Shown piece after piece: positions 39,313 to 49,070 of a stretch of 64,000 nt of DNA. Both the position numbers and the translations under genes were made by a program. The DNA comes from Rhodobium gokarnense (GTDB lineage: Bacteria > Pseudomonadota > Alphaproteobacteria > Rhizobiales > Rhodobiaceae). The stretch spans positions 1-64,000 of the forward strand of contig NZ_JAOQNS010000013.1 in NCBI RefSeq assembly GCF_025961475.1. The letters are read 5' to 3'. The notes under the pieces are model-generated. The model worked only from the letters and a program-made list of their open reading frames with translations, made no database searches and was not told the DNA's origin. The first letter of the stretch is position 1, and each line of letters starts with the position of its first letter.

Positions 39313-39944
39313 GCGCCACAGGTCTCGTCCTCGAAAACGTCCGTATCGCCCTCAAGGACCGCACCCTCGTCGACCTGTCGCTTGACGTGGCGCCCGGGCA
39401 CATCGCCACCGTCATGGGGCCGTCCGGCTCCGGCAAGTCGACGCTGCTCGCCTATGTCGGAGGCTTTCTGGAGCCAGCCTTTACGGCTGCGGGTCGGGTG
39501 CTCCTCAACGGAACGGACATCACCCGTCTTGCGGCGCACCGGCGCCATGTGGGCATCCTGTTCCAGGACGACCTCTTGTTCCCCCACCTCTCCGTTGCCG
39601 GCAATCTTGCCTTCGCGCTCCCCGAAAGCGGGCGCGGGCGCGCGGCGCGGCGGCAGCGTGTCGAAGACGCGCTCTCCGAGATCGGCCTCGAGGGTCATGG
39701 CGATCGCGATCCGGCAACGCTTTCCGGCGGCCAGCGGGCGCGGGTCGCGCTGATGCGGGTGCTGCTTTCCGAGCCGCACGCCCTCCTCCTCGACGAACCG
39801 TTTTCCAAATTGGACGCGACCCTTCGCGCGCAGATCCGCGATCTCGTCTTTGCCAAGGCGCGCGAGCGCGATCTGCCGGTGCTGCTGGTCACCCACGACC
39901 CGGCGGATGCGGAAGCGGCCGGCAACCACGTCGTCTCGCTCTGA
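39309..39944 (+). CDS. ynjD: YnjD-like ABC transporter ATP-binding protein
   Basis: A 211-residue ATPase with Walker [10 protein letters not shown], signature LSGGQRARVALMR, Walker B ALLLDEPFSKLD and switch VTHDPADAEA. Its start overlaps the ynjC stop (ATGA), so it is translationally coupled. It powers import through the ynjC-type permease. Confidence 0.87.
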   Translation: MSATGLVLENVRIALKDRTLVDLSLDVAPGHIATVMGPSGSGKSTLLAYVGGFLEPAFTAAGRVLLNGTDITRLAAHRRHVGILFQDDLLFPHLSVAGNLAFALPESGRGRAARRQRVEDALSEIGLEGHGDRDPATLSGGQRARVALMRVLLSEPHALLLDEPFSKLDATLRAQIRDLVFAKARERDLPVLLVTHDPADAEAAGNHVVSL

Positions 39945-40035
39945 CGATGGTCATTGACAGGGAGTGGTAACCGGCGGTCAAACTCCTACTTCTATGGGAG
40001 ACTTCCTCCGTCCCCCGAGCCGCCCAGCGAAAGAG

Positions 40036-40791
40036 ATGCCCGTGCCCGACAACAGCCAACGCAAGACCCTGGTCCTGACCGGCGCAAGCCGCGGCATCGG
40101 CCACGCCACCGTGAAGCGGTTTTCCGCCGCCGGCTGGCGCGTCATCACCTGCTCGCGCCAGGCCTTTTCCGACAAATGCCCGTGGCCGTCGGGGCCGGAG
40201 GACCATATCCAGGTCGACCTGTCAGATCCCGACAATCTCGGCATGGCGGTAGCGGAAGTGCGCGACCGGCTGGAGGCGAGCGGTGACCGGCTCGACGCGC
40301 TGGTCAACAACGCCGGCATCAGCCCGAAGGGCGACAAGGGCGAGCGGCTCGATTCCGTGACGACGCCGATGCATGTCTGGCGGCACGTCTTCCAGGTCAA
40401 TTTCTTCGCCCCGATCATGCTGGCCCGCGGCCTCTTCAACGAGTTGAAGGCGGCACGCGGCTCGGTCGTCAACGTGACGTCCATTGCCGGCGGCCGGGTC
40501 CATCCCTTCGCCGGCACCGCCTATGCCACCTCCAAGGCGGCGCTCGCCTCGCTGACCCGGGAGATGTCGGCCGACTTCGGCCCGCACGGCATCCGCGTCA
40601 ACGCCATCGCGCCCGGCGAGATCGACACCTCGATCCTGTCGCCCGGCACCGAAGACCTCATCGAGGGCATCCCGCTACGTCGCCTCGGCCAGCCGGAAGA
40701 GGTCGCCGACACGATTTTTTTCCTCTGCACCGAGCCGAGTTCCTACGTCACCGGCGCGGAAATCCACATCAATGGCGGCCAGCACGTCTGA
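40036..40791 (+). CDS. SDR family oxidoreductase
   Basis: A 251-residue classical short-chain dehydrogenase: cofactor motif TGASRGIG, NNAGIS, catalytic Ser in NVTSIAGG and Tyr-x3-Lys in TAYATSKAAL, and the C-terminal YVTGAEIHINGGQHV. The substrate is unknown. Start 40036 has AAAGAG just before it; ATG at 39994 is a longer option. It follows ynjD by 91 bp. Confidence 0.88.
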   Translation: MPVPDNSQRKTLVLTGASRGIGHATVKRFSAAGWRVITCSRQAFSDKCPWPSGPEDHIQVDLSDPDNLGMAVAEVRDRLEASGDRLDALVNNAGISPKGDKGERLDSVTTPMHVWRHVFQVNFFAPIMLARGLFNELKAARGSVVNVTSIAGGRVHPFAGTAYATSKAALASLTREMSADFGPHGIRVNAIAPGEIDTSILSPGTEDLIEGIPLRRLGQPEEVADTIFFLCTEPSSYVTGAEIHINGGQHV

Positions 40792-40844
40792 CCGTTGGCG
40801 TCGGCCCCGCGAATAGGATCGCACGTTTCCGGGTCATTGCGGGA

Positions 40845-43031
40845 TCACGCCACCCTGGCGCGATCCCCTTCCTGCGCCAGCCGGGTCGCAGGCAGCCACG
40901 CCTCCAACCAGACCCGGCCGTCCTCGTGGCAGGTGATGTTCAGCGACCCGCCGCAATTCTCCAGCGTGCGGTTGGCGGCGGCGACCTCGAACAGCATCGG
41001 GTCGGGAGCGTTGCTGCCCTGGCGGAAGATCTGCCCGAGCCCGGCCTTCGCCAGTGCCAGCTTCTTGACCGGAATGCTTTTTCCGACCATCTCGATGCGA
41101 ATGCTCAGGCCGTCATTACCGGCCGCAGTCCGGATGGAGATCGTCCCGCGTTTCTGGCAGACCACCCCGGCCGTCACCAGCGTCGCGATCGCATCGGCGA
41201 AATATTTCCGGCTGACGAAGAGGTGCGGAACGTTGCCCGTTGAGACCTCGATCGTGACGTTCTTGGCCGCGCGGATCTTCCGCTTGTCATGGGCCGTCTT
41301 TCGCACCAGCGCGTCGACATCGATCATGGCCTCGTCGGCAAAGGACGTCAGTTGCTGGACGTCGACGGCGGTCTGCAGGGATTTGAAGACCTGCAGGAAC
41401 CCTTCGCACTCCCTCGCCACGGCTTCGATCATCCGGCTGGCCTCGATCAGCGGAGCATCGCCCTTGAAACCCTTGCTCATGTGAAGGATGCGGCTGAGGT
41501 GGGCGGACGCCACCTTGCCGACCTGGCCGAGCAGCAGGTCGCGGTCATTGTTGGTGTTGGCGACCAGCATCATCGCCTTCGACAGGCGGGCGCCGACGAC
41601 GGACGTCTCCTTCATCAGTTCCTCGATGCGCGCTTCCTTGGCGACCAGGGCCTGCTCCAGATCGGTCGTGCGCGTGCGCAGGATGTCGTTGGCGGTTTCC
41701 TCCTGGGCGAGCTGGCTGCGCCATTGGCGATGGGCCTCGCGATACCGGACGACGACCTCGTTGTGGAGCGTGATGAGCTGGCCGATCTCGGTGTTGGGAT
41801 CGATATCGACCGCACCGAAACACTCCTGCTTGGCCATCTCGTTCTCCAACTGGCAGCGCAGGAGGTTCGTCTCGGAAATGTGGCCATGCTCGACCTCGTC
41901 GAGGCCACGTGCCTCGTCGGCAAGGCTGACGCGAACGCCGAGGCCCTTGTCCAGCACCATCATCAGGACGACGCTGACGCCGAAGGCCCAGACCGCCGTG
42001 ACGACGATGCCGAGCATCTGGGCGACGACGCGGTCGCCGAGCGAGCCCTCGGTGAGGAAGAAGGCGGCGACCAGCGTGCCCCAGATGCCGCCGAAGAGAT
42101 GAACCGGCAGGACGTTGTTGCCGTCGTCGATCTTCAGCCGCTCCAGAAGCCGGCGACCGAAGACGGAAATGAGGCCGCCGACGGCGCCGACCAGCATGGC
42201 GTCGATGCCGGTCATCCGGTCGACGGCCGCGGAGGTGGCGACGAGACCGGCCATGGCGGCAAAGATGACCCGGATAACGGAATACCGCTCATGGCCGAGA
42301 TGCATCATGGCGATGGCGATGGTGCCGCCGGCGGCCGCGCCCATCACCGTGTTCAGCACGACGCGGAAGGTGGTGTCGGACAGACCCGCAAGCGCGCCGC
42401 ATGCGCAACCGATCCAACCCAGGAGAATGAGCAGGAAGCCGATGGCCACCTGGTTGAAATTGTTGCTGATGATGAACCCGGCGCGGCCGCTGAAGCGATG
42501 CTGGCGCGGGCCGAGGACGAGGACCGCGGCCAGCGCGGCCCAGCCGCCGACGGAATGGACGACGGTGGCCCCGGCGAGGTCGTGGGCGCCGAGACGGCGC
42601 AGCCAGCCATTGTCGTTCCACCACCAGTGGGCAACGACCGGCACGACGAGGCAGACGATGCTGAGCGCGAAGATCATATAGGCGGCAAAGCGCATGCGCT
42701 CCACGGTGGCGGCGGAAATCACGATGGCCGCAATGGTGCAGAGCAGCAGGTAGTAGATGAAGACGGCGCTGTCACTGCCCGCAAGGTCGTTGAGGAAGAA
42801 GCGGTTGCCGCCGACGATACCGGCGATGCTGTCGCCGAAGACGAGGCCGTAGCCGAAGAGGGAAAAGCAAATCGTCGCGATCATCATATCGGTCACGCTC
42901 TTGGCCGAAGCGTTGATCGCGTTCTTGGACTGGACGAGGCCACTTTCGAGATAGACGAAGCCGCCGCGCATGACGACGAGCAGTGCCGCGCAAGAGAGGA
43001 GCCAAACGGTATCGGTCGGTGCTGTCTGCAT
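40845..43031 (-). CDS. Ammonium transporter (Amt) fused to a histidine-kinase-like domain
   Basis: A 728-residue fusion. Residues 1-387 form an eleven-helix Amt core with the pore residues Asp151 and His159 (DLAGATVVH) and His311 (PVHLFGGIWG), ending with RGLDEVEHG. By my alignment the two pore-gate phenylalanines of AmtB are Leu97 and Cys209. A coiled coil (about 430-475) leads to a helical dimerisation-like segment with His511 (SAHLSRILHMSKGF) and an HATPase-like region (about 585-715) with CGGSLNI but no clear N-box Asn or DxGxG. Likely role: ammonium sensing rather than bulk uptake, by analogy with Amt-sensor fusions. It stands next to cowN, divergently. Confidence 0.8.
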   Translation of the reverse strand: MQTAPTDTVWLLSCAALLVVMRGGFVYLESGLVQSKNAINASAKSVTDMMIATICFSLFGYGLVFGDSIAGIVGGNRFFLNDLAGSDSAVFIYYLLLCTIAAIVISAATVERMRFAAYMIFALSIVCLVVPVVAHWWWNDNGWLRRLGAHDLAGATVVHSVGGWAALAAVLVLGPRQHRFSGRAGFIISNNFNQVAIGFLLILLGWIGCACGALAGLSDTTFRVVLNTVMGAAAGGTIAIAMMHLGHERYSVIRVIFAAMAGLVATSAAVDRMTGIDAMLVGAVGGLISVFGRRLLERLKIDDGNNVLPVHLFGGIWGTLVAAFFLTEGSLGDRVVAQMLGIVVTAVWAFGVSVVLMMVLDKGLGVRVSLADEARGLDEVEHGHISETNLLRCQLENEMAKQECFGAVDIDPNTEIGQLITLHNEVVVRYREAHRQWRSQLAQEETANDILRTRTTDLEQALVAKEARIEELMKETSVVGARLSKAMMLVANTNNDRDLLLGQVGKVASAHLSRILHMSKGFKGDAPLIEASRMIEAVARECEGFLQVFKSLQTAVDVQQLTSFADEAMIDVDALVRKTAHDKRKIRAAKNVTIEVSTGNVPHLFVSRKYFADAIATLVTAGVVCQKRGTISIRTAAGNDGLSIRIEMVGKSIPVKKLALAKAGLGQIFRQGSNAPDPMLFEVAAANRTLENCGGSLNITCHEDGRVWLEAWLPATRLAQEGDRARVA

Positions 43032-43601
43032 GGTGCCATTCCCCCAATGGTGATGCGATAAAACCGGAAAGTGCGACCTTTTGTCCTATTTCGCCCAGTT
43101 AAGACCCCCCGATCGAATTCGTCTACAGAGTATCCAATGCTATGGTTGGGCAATCGTTGACATATTGTTCCATCGACTTATCATTTTCTTTGAATATGTC
43201 TCTCCAGTGCGTATTTACGCAGCCCTTCAAACACTTACGGGTGTTCCCGTAGAGTTCCTGGCGCGTATTTTACTAAAATTGGCAGGTTCCTGCGGAGTGT
43301 CCGATCGGCGCCGACAGCGGGTGACGGGCGTCGCGGCCGCGCCGCCGGGACAGATCGGTCCAACGGACGCGGCCCGGATACGCAAACATCCGCTCGCGGC
43401 GGCCGGAGCCGGGGTCGTAGTCGTACGGAGGGCGGTCCCGGGTGCCGCGCGGGGTATCTTCGGCCGTAGGGCTGGCGCCGCGCACCAACAGGTTGCCGGC
43501 TGATGTGCTCCAGCCCCACCCGACCGGGACGCGGTCTTGCGGCGGCGGCGGCAACGCGATACCTGAGCGGGCGCGTTTTCCGTCCCGCCAGGAGTGAGCC
43601 G
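43032..43601. other. Intergenic region between the Amt fusion and cowN
   Basis: This 570-bp divergent gap is AT-richer on its left (43080-43300) and GC-rich beyond. It holds a sigma70-like promoter at 43157-43184 facing cowN. I found no NifA site (TGT-N10-ACA) and no properly spaced sigma54 promoter. The open frames in it look non-coding. Confidence 0.45.
43157..43184 (+). promoter_or_regulatory. Candidate sigma70 promoter facing cowN
   Basis: TTGACA (43157-43162), a 16-bp spacer, then TATCAT (43179-43184). It would leave a leader of about 410 bp before cowN. Confidence 0.42.
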
Positions 43602-43886
43602 TTGTCCGAAAAGCCCGAGATCGATCGCTACGTCACCTTCAAGGGCCTCGACTGCGACGGCGACGCCGACCGGCTGATCGCGCGGCTGAAGGAGCTGACC
43701 GGGCGCGGCACCGGCTCCAAGTGGGAGACCTACTTCACCGACAAGCTCGCCCAGAACGCCCGCATGGGCCAGGACCACCTGTTCTTCGTCGGCGCCCACG
43801 TCAACACCCTGCGCAGCTTCTTCGAGGAGTGCGAGGACGCCGACGCGCTGGAGCTCCTCGATCATCTGGAACTGAACTGCTGCTGA
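43602..43886 (+). CDS. cowN: N2-fixation sustaining protein CowN
   Basis: A 94-residue protein matching the CowN family, which lets nitrogenase keep working in the presence of carbon monoxide. Family features are DRYVTFKGLDCDGDADRL, a central Trp/Tyr-Phe pattern (WETYFTDKLA), the DHLFFV stretch and the C-terminal LRSFFEECEDADALELLDH ending in CC. The start is TTG at 43602, seven bases after AGGAG; no ATG is suitable. It is convergent with the coxM-type gene 87 bp away, and a terminator lies between. Its presence implies a nitrogen-fixing host. Confidence 0.87.
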   Translation: MSEKPEIDRYVTFKGLDCDGDADRLIARLKELTGRGTGSKWETYFTDKLAQNARMGQDHLFFVGAHVNTLRSFFEECEDADALELLDHLELNCC

Positions 43887-43915
43887 GGACCCCTCCTTTC
43901 CGGGATCGGGCATGA

Positions 43916-43950
43916 CAAAAGGCGGGCCGCAGGGACCCGCCTTTGTTTTT
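43916..43950. terminator. Bidirectional rho-independent terminator between cowN and coxM
   Basis: Perfect 9-bp arms AAAGGCGGG and CCCGCCTTT, followed by GTTTTT on the plus strand; the minus strand ends the stem in CCTTTTG. It serves both convergent genes. Confidence 0.85.
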
Positions 43951-43973
43951 GATCGACCTCGTGAAGGCCGAGG

Positions 43974-44774
43974 TCAGCCCGCGGCTTCGACCGCCCGCTT
44001 GGCCATGACGACCACCAGATTGGCCCGGTAGTCGGCCGAGCCGTGCAGGTCGGAGAGCATGTCGTTCGGATCGACCGAGGCACCGACGACGGCGTCCGCC
44101 GACCAGTTGGACGACAGCGCCTGTTCCATGCCGGCATGCCGGAACACGCCGTCATTGCCGGCGCCGGTGACGGCAACGCGAACCGAGCCGTCGGTCATCT
44201 TCGCCGCCATCACGCCGCACATGGCATAGCGCGACGCGGGGTTCGGGAACTTGGCGTAGCCCGCCTTTTCCGGCACCTGGAAGACGACCTTGACGATGAT
44301 CTCGTCCTCTTCCAAAGCCGTCTCGAAGAGGCCCTTGAAATAGTCGGCGGCCGCGATCTCGCGCTTGTTGGTGACGACGGTGGCGTCGAGCCCGAGGACG
44401 GCGGCCGGGTAGTCGGCCGCGGGATCGTTGTTGGCGATGGAGCCGCCGATCGTTCCCATATGCCGGACATGGGGGTCGCCGATCTTGCCGGCGAGCGCGG
44501 CGAGCGCGGGAATCGCGCCCTTGACGGCGTCGGAATTGGCGACGTCCGCATGGCAGACGGCGGCGCCGATGGTGACCGTCCCGCCGGAGACGTCGATGCC
44601 CTTCAGCTCGTCGAGATTGCGGATATCGATGACGTCCGACGGCGCCGCCAGGCGCTGCTTCATGGTCGGGATCAGGGTCTGGCCGCCGGCCAGCAATTTG
44701 GCGTCCTCGTTGCCGGCGATCTGGCTTGCTGCGTCGCTGAGGCTGGACGCGCGATGGTAGTTGGTTTCGTACAT
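43974..44774 (-). CDS. coxM: CO-dehydrogenase-type medium (FAD) subunit
   Basis: A 266-residue FAD subunit of a xanthine-oxidase-family hydroxylase. The two FAD-binding motifs are AGGQTLIPTMKQRL and TIGGSIANNDPAADYPA. It passes electrons from the [2Fe-2S] subunit to quinone or another acceptor. Start 44774 (MYETNYHRAS) is the family start. It is the last gene of the coxG-S-L-M series and is separated from coxL by 277 bp of repeats. Confidence 0.9.
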   Translation of the reverse strand: MYETNYHRASSLSDAASQIAGNEDAKLLAGGQTLIPTMKQRLAAPSDVIDIRNLDELKGIDVSGGTVTIGAAVCHADVANSDAVKGAIPALAALAGKIGDPHVRHMGTIGGSIANNDPAADYPAAVLGLDATVVTNKREIAAADYFKGLFETALEEDEIIVKVVFQVPEKAGYAKFPNPASRYAMCGVMAAKMTDGSVRVAVTGAGNDGVFRHAGMEQALSSNWSADAVVGASVDPNDMLSDLHGSADYRANLVVVMAKRAVEAAG

Positions 44775-44794
44775 GTTTATTTCCTCTTCTCGCT

Positions 44795-45040
44795 CACGGG
44801 CCGCACCGCACCTTCGGTGCTGGCCCTCCGCGGGGACGGCCTGACCGGCCGGCGCCCGTTCGGGCTTGCGAACCCGTAATCGGGTTCGAGGGTTCATCAC
44901 TCACGGGCCTTGCCGCACCTGCGGCTCTAGGCCTGCACGGGCGCGGCCTGACCGGCCGGGGCCCATTCGGGCTTGCGAACCCGTGACCGGGTTCGGACGT
45001 TTCGCACGCACGGGCCGCACCCATCAGGGAGCGGCCCGGC
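44795..45040. repeat. Two tandem family C repeats between coxL and coxM
   Basis: Two roughly 105-bp units each carry CACGGGCC, GGCCTGACCGGCCGG and TTCGGGCTTGCGAACCCGT followed by a GGGTTCG hairpin arm (first about 44795-44895, second about 44900-45005). A partial third begins at about 45010 with CACGCACGGGCCGCACCC. Confidence 0.65.
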
Positions 45041-45051
45041 AAGTCTCCCAA

Positions 45052-47397
45052 CTAGGCCGTGTGGATGGCGCGCCAGACCTTTTCCGGCGTTGCCGGCATC
45101 GTCAGGTCGTTGGTGCCGATGGCGTCGGTGATGGCGTTGATCACCGCCGGCGGCGAGCCGATGGCGCCGGCCTCGCCGCAGCCCTTCATGCCGAGCGGAT
45201 TGCCCGGGCAGATCGTCTCCGTCGTCGAGACGTTGAAGGACGGCATGTCGTCGGCGCGCGGCATGGTGTAGTCCATGTAGGACGCCGTCATGAGCTGGCC
45301 GGACTCCCTATCGTAGGAGCAGCCTTCCAGCATCGCCTGGCCGATGCCCTGGGCCAGCCCGCCATGGACCTGGCCTTCGACGATCATCGGGTTGATGATC
45401 TTGCCGAAGTCGTCGGCGGCGACGAACTGGATGATCTGGGTCTTGCCGGTGTCCGGATCGACCTCGACCTCGCAGATGTAGCAGCCGGCCGGGAAGGTGA
45501 AGTTGGTCGGGTCGTAGAACGCCCCCTCCTTCAGGCCCGGCTCCATGCCGTCGGGCAGATTGTGCGCCGTGTAGGCGGCGAGGCAGACCTCGTGCCAGCC
45601 GAGCTTCCTGTCGGTACCGGCAACCTTCACCTCGCCATTCTCGATGACGATGTCGCCTTCCGACGCCTCCAGCAGGTGCGCAGCGATCTTCTTGGCCTTG
45701 CTCTCAACCTTGTCGAGGGCCTTGACGATCGCCGACATGCCGACGGCGCCGGAGCGCGAGCCGTAGGTGCCCATGCCGAACTGCACCTTGTCGGTGTCGC
45801 CATGGACGATCTGGACGTTGTCGACCGGCAGGCCGAAGCGCTCGTTGACGAGCTGGGCGAAGGTCGTCTCGTGGCCCTGGCCGTGGCTGTGCGAGCCGGT
45901 CAGGATCTCCACCGTGCCGACCGGATTGACCCGGACCTCGGCGGATTCCCAGAGGCCGACGCCGGCGCCGAGGGAGCCGACAGCCTGGCTCGGCGCAATG
46001 CCGCAGGCCTCGATGTAGCAGCTCATGCCGATGCCGCGCTTCTTGCCGCGGCTGGCGGCCTCGTCGCGGCGGGCGGCAAACCCGTTCCAGTCGGCGGCCT
46101 GCATCGCCGCTTCCAGCGAGGCCTCGTAGTTGCCGGCGTCATAGGCCATGATCACCGGCGTCTGGTAGGGGAACTCGCGGATGAAGTTCTTGCGCCGGAG
46201 TTCCGCCGGCGAGACGCCGAGCTCACGGGCCGCCGTCTCCACGATCCGCTCCAGCACATAGGTCGCTTCCGGCCGGCCGGCGCCGCGATAGGCATCGACC
46301 GGGGTGGTCGTGGTGTAGACCGCCTTGACGTTGCAGTGGATCGCCGGGATCACATACTGGCCGGAGAGCAGCGTCGCGTAGAGGTAGGTCGGCACCGAGG
46401 AGGAAAACAGCGACATGTAGGCGCCGAAATTGGCCACCGTGTCGACCTTCAGCGCGGTCATTTTGTTGTCGGCGTCGAAGGCCATTTCCACATGGCTGAC
46501 ATGGTCGCGGCCATGGGCATCGGTGAGGAACGCCTCGGTGCGATCCGCCACCCACTTGACCGGCACGCCGGTGCGCTTCGACGCCCACAGGCAGACGATC
46601 TCTTCCGGGTAGATGTAGATCTTGGAGCCGAAGCCGCCGCCGACATCGGGCGCGATGACGCGAAGCTTGTGCTCCGGCGCGACGTTGTAGAACGCGCTCA
46701 TGACGAGGCGGGCGACATGCGGGTTCTGGCTCGTCGTCCAGACCGTGTAGTGCTCGTCGGCCGGGTCGTAGACGCCGAGCGCCGCGCGCGGCTCCATGGC
46801 GTTCGGCACCAGCCGGTTGTTGACGATCTCCATCTTCGTGACGTGGGCGGCGCTCGATATCGCCGCATCGACGGCAGCAGAATCGCCGATCTCCCAGTCA
46901 TAGATGAGGTTGCCGGGGGCTTCCGGGTGAAGCTGCGGCGCGCCGTCCTTCAGCGCCGAGACGGCGTCGGCGACCGCTTCCAGCTCCTCGAATTCCACGA
47001 CGATGGCGTCGGCCGCATCGCGCGCCTGGGCCCGCGTTTCCGCCACGACCACGGCGATCGCCTGGCCCACATAGCGCACGGTCTCCGAGGCGAGCGCCGG
47101 CCAGGCGCCCATATTCATCGGCGAGCCGTCCTTGGAATGGATCATCCAGCCGCAGATCAGATTGCCGATGCCGTCGCCCTGGAGCTGCTGGCCGTTGAGG
47201 ACGCCGATGACGCCGGGCATTCCTTCCGCGACCGAGGCATCGATCGAGGTGATCTTGGCGTGCGCATGCGGGCTGCGCACGAAGGCGGCATGGCACATGC
47301 CGGGGACGGTCATGTCGTCGGTGTAACGCCCGCGACCGGTGATGAAGCGCTTGTCCTCCTTACGGAGCACGCGTGCGCCGATTCCTTCCACGCCCAT
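45052..47397 (-). CDS. coxL: CO-dehydrogenase-type large (molybdopterin) subunit, form II
   Basis: A 781-residue molybdenum subunit. The active-site loop reads AYRGAGR, the form II signature; form I enzymes, the proven CO oxidisers, have AYXCSFR. Other family features: [20 protein letters not shown] at the start, [26 protein letters not shown] and the catalytic Glu in [15 protein letters not shown]. It probably oxidises CO or an unidentified organic substrate at a Mo centre. Confidence 0.93.
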   Translation of the reverse strand: MGVEGIGARVLRKEDKRFITGRGRYTDDMTVPGMCHAAFVRSPHAHAKITSIDASVAEGMPGVIGVLNGQQLQGDGIGNLICGWMIHSKDGSPMNMGAWPALASETVRYVGQAIAVVVAETRAQARDAADAIVVEFEELEAVADAVSALKDGAPQLHPEAPGNLIYDWEIGDSAAVDAAISSAAHVTKMEIVNNRLVPNAMEPRAALGVYDPADEHYTVWTTSQNPHVARLVMSAFYNVAPEHKLRVIAPDVGGGFGSKIYIYPEEIVCLWASKRTGVPVKWVADRTEAFLTDAHGRDHVSHVEMAFDADNKMTALKVDTVANFGAYMSLFSSSVPTYLYATLLSGQYVIPAIHCNVKAVYTTTTPVDAYRGAGRPEATYVLERIVETAARELGVSPAELRRKNFIREFPYQTPVIMAYDAGNYEASLEAAMQAADWNGFAARRDEAASRGKKRGIGMSCYIEACGIAPSQAVGSLGAGVGLWESAEVRVNPVGTVEILTGSHSHGQGHETTFAQLVNERFGLPVDNVQIVHGDTDKVQFGMGTYGSRSGAVGMSAIVKALDKVESKAKKIAAHLLEASEGDIVIENGEVKVAGTDRKLGWHEVCLAAYTAHNLPDGMEPGLKEGAFYDPTNFTFPAGCYICEVEVDPDTGKTQIIQFVAADDFGKIINPMIVEGQVHGGLAQGIGQAMLEGCSYDRESGQLMTASYMDYTMPRADDMPSFNVSTTETICPGNPLGMKGCGEAGAIGSPPAVINAITDAIGTNDLTMPATPEKVWRAIHTA

Positions 47398-47427
47398 GGT
47401 GGTTCCTCCCTTGGGTTTTTGTCTTTT

Positions 47428-47916
<489 letters not shown>

Positions 47917-48004
47917 CGATATTCCTCCCTTTGGATTGCTTTTGATTGGGATGCGGCGCCGGCTCGAAATGCGCGGTCCGGCGCCGCAAAATCCGTCTTT
48001 TCGG

Positions 48005-48625
48005 TCAGCTCAAAATGAGGATGACCAGGATCAGCACGCCAACGGCGGCAAAGCCCCAGGCGATCGGGCCGCCGAGATAGCCGCGGCCGGCGGCGACCTC
48101 CAGCTTCTCCTCGGCGTCGCGCGCCACGTCTTCCATCTCATGGACGGCATGCTCCAGCGCGCCCTCTCCTTCTTCCGCCTCTTGGCCGCCGGTGAAATGG
48201 GCGGAGATGTTGGCGAAGAACTCGTCGGCCGTCTTCTTGGCCGTGGAATCGATCATGCGCGAGCCAAGCTGGGCGAGCTTGCCGCCGACCTGGGCCTTGG
48301 CCTCATAGGTCAGCACCGTCTCCTCGCCGTCCTCGGCAAGGTGGACGTCGGCGCCGCCCTTGGCAAAGCCGGCAACGCCGCCCTTGCCCTCGCCGGAGAT
48401 GTGGTAGCCCTTCGGCGGGTCGATGTCGGAAAGCGTCACATGGCCGTTGAAGGTCGCCTTCACCGGGCCGATCTTGGAGACCACCTTGGCGGTCATTTCG
48501 GTGTCGGAGATCTTTTCCAGGGACTGGCAGCCCGGGATCGCCTTCTTGAGAACCTCCGGATCGTTCATCGCCTGCCAGACGTCCTCGCGCCTGGCCGGTA
48601 TCCGGTACTCCCCCGTCATATCCAT
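48005..48625 (-). CDS. coxG: CoxG-like SRPBCC protein with C-terminal membrane anchor
   Basis: A 206-residue protein of the CO dehydrogenase subunit G family. The SRPBCC domain shows [34 protein letters not shown] and [17 protein letters not shown]; an acidic linker and one C-terminal helix ([19 protein letters not shown]) follow. In carboxydotrophs CoxG is proposed to hold CODH at the membrane. Start 48625 lies eight bases after GGGAG; ATG 48619 is possible. It leads the cox series. Confidence 0.88.
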   Translation of the reverse strand: MDMTGEYRIPARREDVWQAMNDPEVLKKAIPGCQSLEKISDTEMTAKVVSKIGPVKATFNGHVTLSDIDPPKGYHISGEGKGGVAGFAKGGADVHLAEDGEETVLTYEAKAQVGGKLAQLGSRMIDSTAKKTADEFFANISAHFTGGQEAEEGEGALEHAVHEMEDVARDAEEKLEVAAGRGYLGGPIAWGFAAVGVLILVILILS

Positions 48626-49070
48626 GACAGATGCTCCCATCTTATTCACAGCGGCGTCTGCGACCGGCAGCGCCGATTTTCGTTCTTTGCGCGGCGCGGC
48701 CGGTTCGCGTCATGCGCGCATCCCGGCGTTTGAGGCTGGGGCCGGCCCACCGTCATCCGATGCGCAGCTTGCCCGTTCGGGGACGCTGCGGCAACCGGAT
48801 TGTTACGGGAAAGTGCATATAATTTCACGGCATTTTTATGAACGCCGGCGCCGTCAAGGGGACGGGAGGACGCATGGGGCAGCCGATCGTGGCGCCCGCC
48901 GATTGACGCTTGCCGCCTTCGACGCGTAACAGTCTTGGCGCCGTCGCTTTCAAAACGAAACCCGGAGATTTGCGCTGACCGCCCCCTCCCCGAAATCCGA
49001 CCGGTCCGCCCGACCGAACGCGCCGACGTCACCGGCCGCCGGCGCCGCGCCGAAAGGCGTCTGGCCGGTC
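48626..49070. other. Divergent gap between coxG and the RNA methyltransferase gene
   Basis: It must contain the coxG promoter and the true start of the methyltransferase gene. A TATAAT is visible at about 48818-48823 without a good -35. The last 96 bp (from CTG at 48975) read in frame into the methyltransferase and are probably coding. Confidence 0.4.

Noticed and set aside
43280-43293. Sigma54-like promoter TGGCAGGTTCCTGC upstream of cowN
   Set aside because: The GG and GC elements are one base too close; sigma54 promoters need a fixed 10-bp spacing. No NifA site accompanies it.
43081-43503. 140-codon open frame upstream of cowN
   Set aside because: No ribosome site, and the second half turns into GC-rich low-complexity sequence; no family recognised.
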